Assembly (NCBI GenBank): GCA_024228575.1
Contig: JAAETH010000231.1
Span: 1 to 64,000 of the forward strand
Direction: 5' to 3'
Length of the DNA: 64,000 nucleotides
From: Actinomycetes bacterium
GTDB lineage: Bacteria; Actinomycetota; Acidimicrobiia; Acidimicrobiales; Poriferisodalaceae
Part shown: one piece after another, positions 55,806-64,000 of the stretch
How the letters are laid out: every line of letters starts with the position of its first letter
Position numbering within the stretch: the first letter of the stretch is position 1
Notes under the pieces: generated by a model
Databases searched by the model: none
What the model saw: the letters and a program-made list of their open reading frames with translations, nothing else
What the model was told of the DNA's origin: nothing
Translations under genes and position numbers: made by a program

Positions 55806-57053
55806 CTATTCCCGCTCGATGTCGGCACCGACCGCTCGGAGGCTACCCACCAGATCGGTATAGCCGCGGTCGATGTGGTCGACGCCGGTGATCTCGGTGC
55901 GGCCTGAGGCGGCCAAGCCGGCCACCACAAGCGCTGCGCCAGCACGAATGTCGTGGGCCCTCACCGGTGCACCAGAGAGCCTCTCGCGACCTCTCACCAC
56001 GGCGTGGTGGCCTTCTGTTCTGATCTCGGCTCCCATTCTGCGCAACTCGTCTACGTACCGGAAACGGCCACCGAAGATGTTCTCGGTCACGATGCCGACA
56101 CCATTGGCGACCGCGAGCATCGACACGACGAAGGGCTTGTAGTCGGTCGCGACGCCCGGGTAGGGCAGTGTTGCCACATCGACGGCATCGAGCCGGCCGT
56201 CGACCGCTGCCCAAATCCCCGTCTGGGTCCGACAGATCTGCATGCCCATGTCCGACAGCTTTCGCAGCAGCATTTCCATATGGTCGGATCGTGCTCCCGC
56301 AAGGGTGAGCTCGCCGCCTGCAACACCGAGCGCCGCCAGGAAGGTCGCAGCCTCGATCCGATCTGGCACGACCGAGTGGTTCGTGGCGTGAAGTTCCTCC
56401 GTGCCCTCGACCACGATCGTCGAGGTGCCTGCTCCCGAGATGCAGGCTCCCATGGCGCCGAGAAACTCGGCTAGATCTGCGATCTCGGGTTCTCGGGCTG
56501 CATTCTCGATGGTCGTCTCGCCCTTGGCGAGCACCGCCGCCATCAGCAAGTTCTCGGTCGCCCCGACACTCGGGTACTCGAGCAGGACTTCGGTTCCCAG
56601 GAGCTGGTCGGCTCTGCCCTCGATATTTCCGTGTCTTGTATCGAACTCTGCGCCGAGATGACGAAGGGCGTCGAGGTGCATGTCGATCGGCCGAGGACCA
56701 AAATCGTCACCGCCGGGAAGGGCCACCCTGGCGAAGCCATTGCGTGCCAGCAGCGGGCCCAACACCACAATCGATGCCCGCATACGTTCGACCAGCTCGT
56801 AGGGTGCCTCGGGCCGAACGATCTCCGGAACCAGAATGCGACAAACAGGTGGTGCCAATTCAACTTCGGCACCCATCGCCTCGAGCAGCTCGGCCATCAA
56901 GGCGACGTCGACGATGCCAGGCACGTTGGTCAGTTCATATTCACCGGCAGCCAGCAGGGACGCGGCCATCAGCTTCAGCACCGAGTTCTTGGCACCGTGT
57001 ATGGGAACCTCTCCCTCGAGGGGTCCACTCTCGCTCACGACGATGCGATCCAT
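55806..57053 (-). CDS. murA: UDP-N-acetylglucosamine 1-carboxyvinyltransferase, Asp-type
   Basis: 415-aa enzyme of the first peptidoglycan step, moving enolpyruvate from PEP to UDP-GlcNAc. It has GAKNSVLKLMAASLLA at residues 20-35, and the active-site loop LPGGDDFGPRPIDMHLDAL where Asp116 replaces the usual Cys. Asp at this site is known from mycobacteria and some others and makes MurA insensitive to fosfomycin. The C-terminal domain ends with DHIDRGYTDLVG. The frame is open to 57542, but the ATG at 57053 gives the standard N-terminus. Confidence 0.94.
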   Translation of the reverse strand: MDRIVVSESGPLEGEVPIHGAKNSVLKLMAASLLAAGEYELTNVPGIVDVALMAELLEAMGAEVELAPPVCRILVPEIVRPEAPYELVERMRASIVVLGPLLARNGFARVALPGGDDFGPRPIDMHLDALRHLGAEFDTRHGNIEGRADQLLGTEVLLEYPSVGATENLLMAAVLAKGETTIENAAREPEIADLAEFLGAMGACISGAGTSTIVVEGTEELHATNHSVVPDRIEAATFLAALGVAGGELTLAGARSDHMEMLLRKLSDMGMQICRTQTGIWAAVDGRLDAVDVATLPYPGVATDYKPFVVSMLAVANGVGIVTENIFGGRFRYVDELRRMGAEIRTEGHHAVVRGRERLSGAPVRAHDIRAGAALVVAGLAASGRTEITGVDHIDRGYTDLVGSLRAVGADIERE

Positions 57054-57107
57054 GTCCACCAGTATGTTGCCTCCAGGCCGCCGCGTCACCCGCGGGCCAA
57101 CTATCAA

Positions 57108-58601
57108 ATGCCAAGACTGACCATCAAACATACGGATGACCCAGCCGAGCTGGATCACATACACGTCGAGCGTGACGATGTAGTCCTCGAGCGCCTTGTC
57201 GCGCCGGGGCATTTCGAACTCGCCGAAGGGCCATTCAACCACTACCAACGGCTGATCGAGCCCGACGACAACGGCCATGTCACAGAACACATCCGATACG
57301 AGCTGGCAATCCCCTGGTTCGGATGGGCCTTCGCCTTGCTGACACGGCGAGCACTGCGTCGACGCCCCGACGAAGCGGGCCGGCAGCCCTGGTGGGCGCC
57401 ACCCCAACGGCTCGACGCCAGGGCATCGACCATGCTCGGAATCCTCGCCGCTGCCGCCGTCCTGACCGGGTATCTCGGAACACTGTTGGGCCAGACGCTC
57501 ACCTTTGTCGCCGACGAATTCGAGCTGAGCCGAACAGATCAAGGGATCGTCAGCGCATGGGGTCGCCTCGGAACACTCCTTGCCATCGGCGTGGTCGCTC
57601 TCGCAGACAGGCAGGGGCGACGCAAGATAGCCGTACTCGCAACAGCGGCAGGTGCCATCGGGGCAGTCGCAACCGCCGCGGCTCCCAATGCCTTCGGCTT
57701 CGTGGCGGCACAGGTGGTGATGCGGACCTTCAGCGCCGCATTGGGGACAGTCATCCTGGTCTACGCCGTCGAGGAGATGCCGGCCGGGGCAAGGGCCTAC
57801 GCTCTCAGCCTCATGGGTATGGCATCAGCGCTCGGCGCCGGAATGGTGCTCTGGGTTCTGCCGATCGCCGATCTGGCGACCGAGGCGTGGCGGATCGCTT
57901 TTGTTCCGCCCGTCCTGGCCCTGCCTCTGGCCTGGAGCTTTCACCGCAATCTTCCCGAGAGCAAGTGGTATCGCTCCGGCTCGTGTGAGGCGAAGTTGTC
58001 GGACCGCATCGGTCCGCTGCTCGTCCTCGCGGCCATCACGTTCTCGATCGCCCTGTACCTGGCCCCCGCCGATCAGTTCCGCAACGAGTTCCTACGCGAC
58101 GAACGGGGCTTCAGCGCTGGCCAGATCACCCTCTTCGTGCTCACGACGGCCACACCGGGTGGACTCGGACTGTTGATAGCGGGACGTATGGCCGACACGG
58201 TGGGACGCAAGGTCGTGCTCGCAGTGGCGACTGCCCTCGGCCTCGGGGCTCTGACCCTTGTCTTCAACACGACCGGGGTCGCGATGTGGCTGCTCGCACT
58301 CGCAGCAGCAATCTTCTCGAGCGGGTTGTTGCCATCGCTGGGCGTCTACCGTGGCGAACTGTTCCCTAGCAATGTCCGCAACCGAGCGGTCGGATGGATA
58401 AGTGCCTCTGGCGTAGCCGGAGCCGTCTGCGGTCTGGCCTTGACCGGTTGGTTGAGCGATCGGTGGGGTTCGATCGGATCTGTCATCGCCGTGTTGTGGC
58501 TGGCGCCACTCGCAGGCCTGGTGTTGGCGCTGGTCGCCCTGCCCGAGACGATCGGACGCTCGCTCGAGGAACTCAATCCCGAGGACTATTCGCCCAGCTG
58601 A
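57108..58601 (+). CDS. MFS transporter with N-terminal soluble extension
   Basis: 497-aa protein. Residues 1-105 are hydrophilic and include GPFNHYQRLIEPDDNGHVTE and YELAIPWFGWAFALLTRRALRRR, which resemble the tail of SRPBCC-type domains found on some actinobacterial MFS proteins. The rest has twelve helices with MFS motif A (ALADRQGRRKIAV and its second-half copy GRMADTVGRKVVLAV) and a sugar-porter-like end ALPETIGRSLEELNP. The ATG at 57108 is preferred; the open frame upstream overlaps murA antisense. Substrate unknown. Confidence 0.82.
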   Translation: MPRLTIKHTDDPAELDHIHVERDDVVLERLVAPGHFELAEGPFNHYQRLIEPDDNGHVTEHIRYELAIPWFGWAFALLTRRALRRRPDEAGRQPWWAPPQRLDARASTMLGILAAAAVLTGYLGTLLGQTLTFVADEFELSRTDQGIVSAWGRLGTLLAIGVVALADRQGRRKIAVLATAAGAIGAVATAAAPNAFGFVAAQVVMRTFSAALGTVILVYAVEEMPAGARAYALSLMGMASALGAGMVLWVLPIADLATEAWRIAFVPPVLALPLAWSFHRNLPESKWYRSGSCEAKLSDRIGPLLVLAAITFSIALYLAPADQFRNEFLRDERGFSAGQITLFVLTTATPGGLGLLIAGRMADTVGRKVVLAVATALGLGALTLVFNTTGVAMWLLALAAAIFSSGLLPSLGVYRGELFPSNVRNRAVGWISASGVAGAVCGLALTGWLSDRWGSIGSVIAVLWLAPLAGLVLALVALPETIGRSLEELNPEDYSPS

Positions 58602-59173
58602 TCGATCCAGGTAGCCACCTGATCGACGATGTCGCGACGATGGTCGATTCGTTTGGGATCGTGGCCACCGCCAGAGAGCCATCGCGTCGTGGGAGTGCAC
58701 CCGAGACGATCGAAGTGTTGCTCGAACTCGGCGGGACGTCCGAACCTGTCGTTGTCGCTCGAGATGAACAGTGTTGGGACCGAAACGTGATTCCAGTGAT
58801 CGATCCTCAGATTGTCCGGCGCCCCGGGTGGGTGCAACGGATAGCTGAGAAGCAGGAGGCCGGCCACATCGAGGCCGTCTGCCACAGCCATCGAGCAGAC
58901 CCGCCCACCCATGCTCCTCCCACCGATCACCATCGCCGTCGTCTCGATTCCCAGACCGTTGGCGGTAGCCCGAACAGCCCGGGTCAGTTCGCCGACGAGG
59001 CGATCGGCTCGACCCGACGACCGCTTGCCGGCTCGCCGGTACTCGAACTCGTACCGGGTGACCGACAGTGCGCTGCTCGCCTCGAGCTCGGACTCGAGTT
59101 GCACCAGGGTCTGGTGGTCGCAGCTGCCTCCACTGCCGGGTGTGAGAAGGAGGGCCTTTGCAGGCGAGTTCAT
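58586..59173 (-). CDS. KANL3/Tex30-type alpha/beta hydrolase
   Basis: 195-aa small alpha/beta hydrolase: ALLLTPGSGGSCDHQTL forms the oxyanion region, the nucleophile elbow is IGGRSMGGRVCS with Ser87, SSDNDRFG likely carries the acid, and GGGHDPKR the His. This compact form matches the KANL3/Tex30-like family. The ATG at 59173 overlaps the upstream L-2-hydroxyglutarate oxidase stop (ATGA), so they are co-translated. Substrate unknown. The stop overlaps the end of the convergent MFS gene by 16 bases. Confidence 0.82.
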   Translation of the reverse strand: MNSPAKALLLTPGSGGSCDHQTLVQLESELEASSALSVTRYEFEYRRAGKRSSGRADRLVGELTRAVRATANGLGIETTAMVIGGRSMGGRVCSMAVADGLDVAGLLLLSYPLHPPGAPDNLRIDHWNHVSVPTLFISSDNDRFGRPAEFEQHFDRLGCTPTTRWLSGGGHDPKRIDHRRDIVDQVATWIDQLGE

Positions 59174-60390
59174 CGCCGGGCGTCGACCCGCTCGACGATG
59201 TTTCGGGCGATCTCCAGCGACGCCGTGGCGGCGGGTGACGGGGCGTTCAGGACGTGGACGGCGTGTGTGGTTTCGGCGATCGCGAAGTCGTCGACCAGCT
59301 CGCCGGTCGGCCTCAGAGCCTGTGCACGGACACCGGCGTGCGACGGTGTCAGATCGTCGGACTCGATCTCGGGGACCAGCCGTTGGAGCGCCTTGACGAA
59401 GGCCCGCTTGTTGAGCGAGCGCCAAACCTCGCCGGCACCCGTCTTCCAGTACTTGCGGCCCAGGCGCCACAAACCGGCGTCGGTTGCGTGATCTCGAAGC
59501 TGCCGCAACGAGACGTCTCGCCATGTGTAGCCCTCCCTGGCGAGGGCAAGAACGGCGTTGGGTCCGGCGTGAATCGATCCATCGATCATGCGCGTCAGGT
59601 GCACACCAAGAAAGGGGAAGCTCGGGTCGGGAACGGGGTAGATCAGATTCCTGACGAGCGAGCGCCTGGGGCCACGAATCTCGTAGTACTCGCCGCGGAA
59701 CGGGACGATGTGAGTCCCATCGTCGATGGCGTCGTCGCGTTCGGCGACCAGGTCGCTCTGTAGGCCGGCGCAGTTGATCAGCAGGTTCGCTTCAACCGAA
59801 CCCCTTGATGTCTCAACGGCAACTCCGCCACCCTTGCGATCGCCGATCGTTTCGACGTCAACACCGGTGAGCACAGCCCCGCCCGCTTCTTCCACCAGGC
59901 GTGCCAACACCTGACAGACCTGGCTGTAGTCGACGATTCCGGTCGAGGGCACGTGCACCGCGCGGATTCCCGCCGCGTGAGGCTCGAAGTCGGCGAGCTC
60001 ATCGGCGCCGATCATGGTGGCATCGATGCCGTTCTCGCCGGCGCGCCTGAACAGGTCGTCGAGGCGTCCGAGTTCACTCTCGTCAATGGCGACGATGACC
60101 TTGCCGCAGACATCGTGAGCGATGTCGTTGTCCTCGCAGAATCTGACCATCTCGGTGCGACCCGCAACCGCCGTGCGGGCCTTGAGCGAACCAGGCTTGT
60201 AGTACACACCCGAATGCAAGACACCACTGTTGTGACCGGTCTGATGTGCTGCGAGCGTCGCCTCCTTCTCGAGCACCAGAACGGTGCGCGAAGGATCGGT
60301 CGCCAGCAATCGGTGGGCGGTGGACAGCCCGACGATGCCTGCACCGACGACGATGATGTCGACGGTTGATGGAAGGGTCGTGTCGGTCAC
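59170..60390 (-). CDS. lhgO: L-2-hydroxyglutarate oxidase/dehydrogenase (LhgO family)
   Basis: 406-aa FAD enzyme of the DAO family that oxidises L-2-hydroxyglutarate to 2-oxoglutarate. The dinucleotide motif VDIIVVGAGIVGLSTAHRLL is at residues 10-29; the LhgO hallmarks HQTGHNSGVLHSGVYYKPGS and VPFRGEYYEIRG follow, and the C-terminus has LTPSHAGVRAQAL. The GTG at 60390 is the chosen start; an earlier in-frame start at 60459 would add residues of unlikely sequence. The hydrolase downstream may act in the same route, but this is not known. Confidence 0.88.
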   Translation of the reverse strand: MTDTTLPSTVDIIVVGAGIVGLSTAHRLLATDPSRTVLVLEKEATLAAHQTGHNSGVLHSGVYYKPGSLKARTAVAGRTEMVRFCEDNDIAHDVCGKVIVAIDESELGRLDDLFRRAGENGIDATMIGADELADFEPHAAGIRAVHVPSTGIVDYSQVCQVLARLVEEAGGAVLTGVDVETIGDRKGGGVAVETSRGSVEANLLINCAGLQSDLVAERDDAIDDGTHIVPFRGEYYEIRGPRRSLVRNLIYPVPDPSFPFLGVHLTRMIDGSIHAGPNAVLALAREGYTWRDVSLRQLRDHATDAGLWRLGRKYWKTGAGEVWRSLNKRAFVKALQRLVPEIESDDLTPSHAGVRAQALRPTGELVDDFAIAETTHAVHVLNAPSPAATASLEIARNIVERVDARR

Positions 60391-60544
60391 TGGCTCGAGC
60401 TCCTTTGGCCAAGAGAATTCGACGTCCAACGTTAGCGCTGCGGCAATGCGCGGACTCACATAGATGAATCAGGTGCTGGCGGTGCCGACGGGAAGAGGGC
60501 AAGATCTGAATCATACGGATTGCTCAAGCCCCCGGAGACCCGAC

Positions 60545-61540
60545 ATGAACGAATCCAGCCGCGAAGCACCTGATCGCAACCTGGCGATGGAACTCGTCCG
60601 AACGACCGAAGCCGCCGCTCTCGCTGCAGCCCGGTGGATGGGCCGTGGCGACAAGATCGGCGCCGATGGATCTGCCGTCGACGCCATGCGCATAGTCCTT
60701 CAGAGTGTTCCGATGGCCGGGCTCGTGGTCATAGGTGAGGGCGAGAAGGACGAAGCCCCCATGCTCTATAACGGTGAGGAGATCGGCGACGGGACCGGCG
60801 CAAGAACCGACATTGCGGTCGACCCGATCGACGGCACGACGCTGGCGGCACTGGGCCGAAGCGGTGCGATCTCCGTCATCGCCGTCTCGCCGCGTGGCAG
60901 CATGTACGACCCCGGTCCCTGCGTCTACATGGAGAAGATCGCAACGGGTCCCGCGGCCCGCGACGCCATCGATATCAACAAGACCGCCACCGAGAACGTC
61001 GAAGCGGTCGCCGAAGCCCTCGGAAAGGACATCCGCGACGTGGCGGTAGTCATCCTCGATCGCGATCGGCACGGTGACCTCATCCGCGAAGTTCGCGAAA
61101 CCGGCGCACGTATTCGCCTGATTCCCGACGGCGACGTCGCCGGTGCCATCGCAACGGCGGAACCCGGCGCGGGAGCCGATCTGTTGCTGGGTATTGGCGG
61201 AACCCCCGAAGGTGTCATCACAGCCGCAGCTCTCAAGTGTATGGGCGGAGCGATTCAGGGACGCCTGTGGCCCCGCAACGAGAGGGAGAAGGCCACCGCC
61301 GTCGCTGCCGGATACGACCTCGGCCAGATCCTCGATGAGAACACACTGGTCGACAGCGACGATGTCTTCTTTGCCGCCACCGGCATCACCGACGGAGACC
61401 TGCTTCGCGGGGTTCGTTTCAGCAGCGACGGTGCCACGACAGACTCGTTGGTGATGCGATCGAAGTCGGGCACTGTTCGTCGCGACATAGCGCAGCACAA
61501 GCTCTCGAAACTTCGCCGCTACTCATCGGTCGACTACTGA
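60545..61540 (+). CDS. glpX: Fructose-1,6-bisphosphatase class II
   Basis: 331-aa Li-sensitive-type phosphatase that removes the 1-phosphate of fructose 1,6-bisphosphate in gluconeogenesis. Metal-binding and catalytic elements are [34 protein letters not shown] and [12 protein letters not shown]; sugar-binding [20 protein letters not shown] follows. Class II is the main FBPase in Actinobacteria. The ATG at 60545 with GGAG upstream sets the start. hisI follows 26 bases later. Confidence 0.95.
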   Translation: MNESSREAPDRNLAMELVRTTEAAALAAARWMGRGDKIGADGSAVDAMRIVLQSVPMAGLVVIGEGEKDEAPMLYNGEEIGDGTGARTDIAVDPIDGTTLAALGRSGAISVIAVSPRGSMYDPGPCVYMEKIATGPAARDAIDINKTATENVEAVAEALGKDIRDVAVVILDRDRHGDLIREVRETGARIRLIPDGDVAGAIATAEPGAGADLLLGIGGTPEGVITAAALKCMGGAIQGRLWPRNEREKATAVAAGYDLGQILDENTLVDSDDVFFAATGITDGDLLRGVRFSSDGATTDSLVMRSKSGTVRRDIAQHKLSKLRRYSSVDY

Positions 61541-61566
61541 CAATGTTGCGACGGTAGATTCATCGA

Positions 61567-61974
61567 ATGAGTTCAGCGTTAGAAGATGGTCTCGAGCTCT
61601 CGCTCGACTGGGAAAAGGTCGCGAAGATCGGTCGCGACGGCCACCAGGTCATTCCAGTTGTACTTCAAGATGCCGACACTCTCGAGGTGTTGTTCATCGG
61701 CTACGCGAACCAACAGGCCTTCGAAGCCACGCTCGATCGTCAGAGTGCTGTCCTGTACTCGACTTCGCGCAACGAGATCTGGCACAAGGGAGCCACCTCG
61801 GGCGACACCCTCTCGCTGATCGATGTCCGCGTCAACTGTGAGCAGAACTCCCTGCTCTACCTCGTGAGGCGCGACGGCGACGGGGCCTGCCACACACGCG
61901 ACGAAGCAGGCGTGACCCGCCCCGGGTGTTACTACCGGGCGGTCACCGACAGCCAGAACATGTCGTTCGTGTGA
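61567..61974 (+). CDS. hisI: Phosphoribosyl-AMP cyclohydrolase, variant Mg site
   Basis: 135-aa HisI-family enzyme, expected to open the adenine ring of PR-AMP in histidine synthesis. IWHKGATSGDTLSLIDVRV and ACHTR and GCYYR match the family, and the three Zn-ligand Cys positions are present. The Mg-binding stretch that reads DCDxD in characterised enzymes is NCEQN here, so the three Asp are N, E, N. Such variants may form a natural subgroup, but function should not be assumed. No other his genes are in the window; it is 26 bases after glpX. Confidence 0.8.
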   Translation: MSSALEDGLELSLDWEKVAKIGRDGHQVIPVVLQDADTLEVLFIGYANQQAFEATLDRQSAVLYSTSRNEIWHKGATSGDTLSLIDVRVNCEQNSLLYLVRRDGDGACHTRDEAGVTRPGCYYRAVTDSQNMSFV

Positions 61975-62113
61975 TGCCGGACGGTGTTTCTCGAATTCCC
62001 CCAACGGCGCAACGGTTCAACGATGGAACGGCCATGCGCTCTAGTGCGAGTCGGCTTCCGGACCTACCGCTTCGGTCGCCCACCGCCGACCTGAGTATCG
62101 ACACAGAGCACAC

Positions 62114-62506
62114 GTGAACCCGAACGACCTGTTCGCCACCGATGCCGCAGCAGCGGCACTTGGCATCGAGTTCATCGACGGCGGCCCAGGCCACACCGAA
62201 CTCGCCATGACCGTCACGACCGCGATGCTCAACATCGCAGATACCTGTCACGGCGGGGTCTTGTTCACCCTGGCCGATTCCGCGATGCAGATAACATCGA
62301 ACGCCGGCGAGGCGGTCGCTTTCGCTAGTACCGCGAACATGCACTACATCGCGCCGGCGCGGTCCGGGGACAGGCTCACGGCCTCGGTGGGTGAACGTCT
62401 GAGACGTGGAAAGGTCACGTATCACACCGGCACGATCATGGGACCACACGGCGTGGTCGCCCTGTTCGACGGCACCACCATCGATGTCGCCGTTGAATCG
62501 ACTTGA
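62114..62506 (+). CDS. PaaI-family hotdog thioesterase
   Basis: 130-aa single hotdog-domain protein. The HGGVLFTLADSAM loop at residues 36-48 carries the family's Asp, and ANMHYIAPARSGDRLTASV and GRKVTYHTGTI-like strands complete the fold. Members hydrolyse aryl- or acyl-CoA thioesters, often in phenylacetate breakdown, but no paa genes are near. The GTG at 62114 is the best start. It is 139 bases after hisI and convergent with livG. Confidence 0.83.
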   Translation: MNPNDLFATDAAAAALGIEFIDGGPGHTELAMTVTTAMLNIADTCHGGVLFTLADSAMQITSNAGEAVAFASTANMHYIAPARSGDRLTASVGERLRRGKVTYHTGTIMGPHGVVALFDGTTIDVAVEST

Positions 62507-62546
62507 CGCTGTTCGCGCCGGTCTCGGGCTGGCCGGCGGTCGAAAC

Positions 62547-63356
62547 CTATTGAGATGTGTCTTGTGAAACCTGGGCCATCTCGCTGCCCAGATAGGCGGA
62601 GATGACGGCGGGATCGCTCTGAACCTCGGCCGGTGTTCCTTCGGAGATCTGCTGACCGAAGTCGAGCACCATGATGCGATCGGCCAAATCCATGACCAGA
62701 CCCATGTCGTGCTCGACGAGGATCATGGCGATGCCGAGCTCGCGCTGGATGTCGAGAATGAACCGGGCCATGTCCTCGGTTTCCTCGAGGTTCATTCCCG
62801 CCACGGGCTCGTCGAGCAAGAGCAACTCGGGCTCCATCGCCAGTGCGCGACCGAGCTCGACCCGCTTCTGGAATCCGTAGGGAAGCAGAGCGACGGGGTG
62901 TTTGCGCCACTGTTCGATCTCGAGGAAGTCGATTATGTCCTCGACACGTCGACGATTCTCCATCTCTTCACGCTTGGCATTGCCGAGCCAAATGGAACCC
63001 GCAAGCCACGAGTTCGTCATGCGGATGTGGCGGCCTGTCAACAGGTTGTCGATGACCGTCATCTGGGCGAACAACTCGATGTTTTGGAATGTGCGGGCGA
63101 TGCCCATGCGGGCCACGGCATCGGGCCGTATTCCCATGATCGAGTCGCCCTTCCAGCGGATATCGCCCTCCTGGGGGCGGTACACCTGCGAGATGGTGTT
63201 GAAGATCGATGTCTTGCCAGCGCCGTTTGGGCCGATGATCGAGAACAACTCGCCATCGTTCACCTTGAACGACACATCGTTGATGGCTGTGACGCCACCA
63301 AATCGAAGCGTGATGTTGTCGACCTCGAGCAGCGGGGTCGTGTTGCTATCTGACAT
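62547..63356 (-). CDS. livG: Branched-chain amino acid-type ABC transporter ATPase (LivG-like)
   Basis: 269-aa ATPase. Walker A is IGPNGAGKTS at residues 41-50, the LivG-typical long insert includes IARTFQNIELFAQMTVIDNLLTGRH and SWLAG, the signature is YGFQKRVELGRAL in place of LSGGQ, and Walker B is LLLLDEPVAGM. It powers uptake by a HAAT-family importer of branched-chain amino acids, amides or urea. It lies 15 bases downstream of livF; the permease and binding-protein genes must lie beyond the window. Confidence 0.9.
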   Translation of the reverse strand: MSDSNTTPLLEVDNITLRFGGVTAINDVSFKVNDGELFSIIGPNGAGKTSIFNTISQVYRPQEGDIRWKGDSIMGIRPDAVARMGIARTFQNIELFAQMTVIDNLLTGRHIRMTNSWLAGSIWLGNAKREEMENRRRVEDIIDFLEIEQWRKHPVALLPYGFQKRVELGRALAMEPELLLLDEPVAGMNLEETEDMARFILDIQRELGIAMILVEHDMGLVMDLADRIMVLDFGQQISEGTPAEVQSDPAVISAYLGSEMAQVSQDTSQ

Positions 63357-63371
63357 GCGTACTCCCGGTAC

Positions 63372-64000
63372 TCACGAAGCCCAGCGCTTGCGGCGCTTGT
63401 AGTGTTTCACGTCCCTGAACGACTTCTTCTCGCCTTCCTCGCCGTGAAGCCCGAGGTAGAACTCCTGGACATCCTCGTCGGCAAGGAGCTTCTTGGCATC
63501 GCCGTCCATGACGACCTTGCCGTTCTCCATGATGTAGCCGTAGTTGGCGATGGAGAGCGCCATGATGGCGTTCTGTTCGATGAGCAGGACACTGGTGCCC
63601 TGCTTGTTGATCTCGACGATGACGTCGCGGACCTGCTCGACCAGTAGAGGGGCAAGACCCAGCGAGGGTTCGTCGAGGATGAGCAGCCTTGGTTCAGCCA
63701 TCAGCGCACGGCCGATGGCCAGCATCTGTTGTTCACCACCGGAGAGATATCCGGCCGTTTGGTCGTGACGTTCGAGCAGACGAGGGAACAACTCCATGAC
63801 CCGGCCATAGTTCGCCGACTCTTTGGACCTGTTCGTGTAGGCGCCCGTCGCAAGGTTCTCGTCGACGGTCAGCTCCGCGAAGATGCGCCTTCCCTCCATG
63901 ACCTGGGAGATGCCACCCTTGACTATCGTGGCGGGGTTTCCATCGGTGATGTCGGCCCCGTTCCATTTGATGGAGCCCTTGGTGGCCTTGCCTTCGTGAA
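63372..64000 (-). CDS. livF: Branched-chain amino acid-type ABC transporter ATPase (LivF-like), 5' end missing
   Basis: About 209 codons are visible, running off the right edge, so the Walker A region is not seen. Visible are KGGISQVMEGRRIFAELTVDENL (Q-loop region), signature YLSGGEQQMLAIGRAL, Walker B RLLILDEPSLGLAP and the switch His-region equivalent LLIEQNAIMAL. A non-typical basic C-terminal tail of about 20 residues follows (SFRDVKHYKRRKRW). It is the partner of the LivG-like ATPase 15 bases downstream. Confidence 0.9.
   Translation of the reverse strand, partial: HEGKATKGSIKWNGADITDGNPATIVKGGISQVMEGRRIFAELTVDENLATGAYTNRSKESANYGRVMELFPRLLERHDQTAGYLSGGEQQMLAIGRALMAEPRLLILDEPSLGLAPLLVEQVRDVIVEINKQGTSVLLIEQNAIMALSIANYGYIMENGKVVMDGDAKKLLADEDVQEFYLGLHGEEGEKKSFRDVKHYKRRKRWAS

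Noticed and set aside
57054-57542. N-terminal extension of murA
   Set aside because: The frame stays open, but the family start is at 57053 and the extension is antisense to the MFS gene, whose sequence is clearly coding.

Overview
This window looks like chromosome from a high-GC Gram-positive bacterium of the Actinomycetota, probably an Acidimicrobiia-like lineage; the phylum is a fairly safe inference, the class is tentative. The reasons are uniformly high GC, many GTG and a few TTG starts, very tight ATGA/GTGA gene overlaps, an IclR regulator divergent from leuCD (the NdgR/LtbR arrangement), MurA with Asp in place of the catalytic Cys, indirect Gln-tRNA synthesis by GatCAB, a TIGR03086 protein, a PASTA kinase and the RDD/SpoIIM/DUF58/MoxR/DUF4350/DUF4129 block. 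Most of the window is ordinary core chromosome with dense coding. The left edge is a truncated IS3-type insertion sequence and the right edge cuts through a LivF-type ABC ATPase gene.

Region by region: 1-232 is the end of an IS3-family element. 582-3191 carries tRNA-Glu, tRNA-Gln, gltX and two small genes. 3247-6814 is a minus-strand operon leuB-ilvE-cimA. 6978-8450 holds greA and an alpha/beta hydrolase. 8430-11174 is the ndgR-like regulator divergent from leuCD. 11239-21424 is a plus-strand surface-polysaccharide cluster: a chain-length/BY-kinase-like protein, a split PssD/PssE glycosyltransferase, two sulfotransferases (one fused to a phosphotransferase domain), a GT2 glycosyltransferase, a Wzy-like polymerase and a Wzx-like flippase. 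A GH26-like lipoprotein follows on the other strand. 22548-26046 holds a sunset-domain protein, an aspartate aminotransferase, AlgH and a secreted unknown. 26051-29535 is ilvBNC with a leader-peptide attenuator that is too short for ordinary gene calling. 29557-33968 has a PQQ-type dehydrogenase, a MATE exporter, an OFA-family MFS carrier and a DUF4332 protein. 33974-37141 is gatCAB. 37307-44324 has an SCP2-domain protein, an EmrB/QacA-type MFS exporter, a PASTA Ser/Thr kinase, ligA and a membrane protein. 44304-48474 has mnmA with its cysteine desulfurase, an RDD protein and a SpoIIM protein. 48489-53326 is a five-gene MoxR/DUF58 operon with 4-nt overlaps throughout. 53478-64000 has an SRPBCC-kinase fusion, enoyl-CoA hydratase, a NifU-like protein, murA, an MFS carrier, a hydrolase with L-2-hydroxyglutarate oxidase, glpX, a variant hisI, a thioesterase, and two branched-chain amino-acid-type ABC ATPases.

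The strongest metabolic theme is branched-chain amino acids. CimA, LeuCD and LeuB make 2-oxobutyrate from pyruvate (citramalate route), IlvBN and IlvC use it, and IlvE finishes the pathway; LeuA and IlvD are not in the window. Control is visible twice: an operator-like palindrome between the IclR gene and leuC, and the ilvB attenuator. A second theme is translation: GltX, tRNA-Gln and GatCAB together support the transamidation route to Gln-tRNA, and an IscS-like enzyme is translationally coupled to MnmA.

The least conventional content is the polysaccharide cluster, whose two sulfotransferases suggest a sulfated surface glycan and which includes a kinase-sulfotransferase fusion. Other points worth checking are the SRPBCC-kinase fusion that has lost its metal-binding Asp, and the HisI whose three Mg-ligand Asp positions read N, E, N. 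The only gene-free stretch over 300 bases is 233-581.
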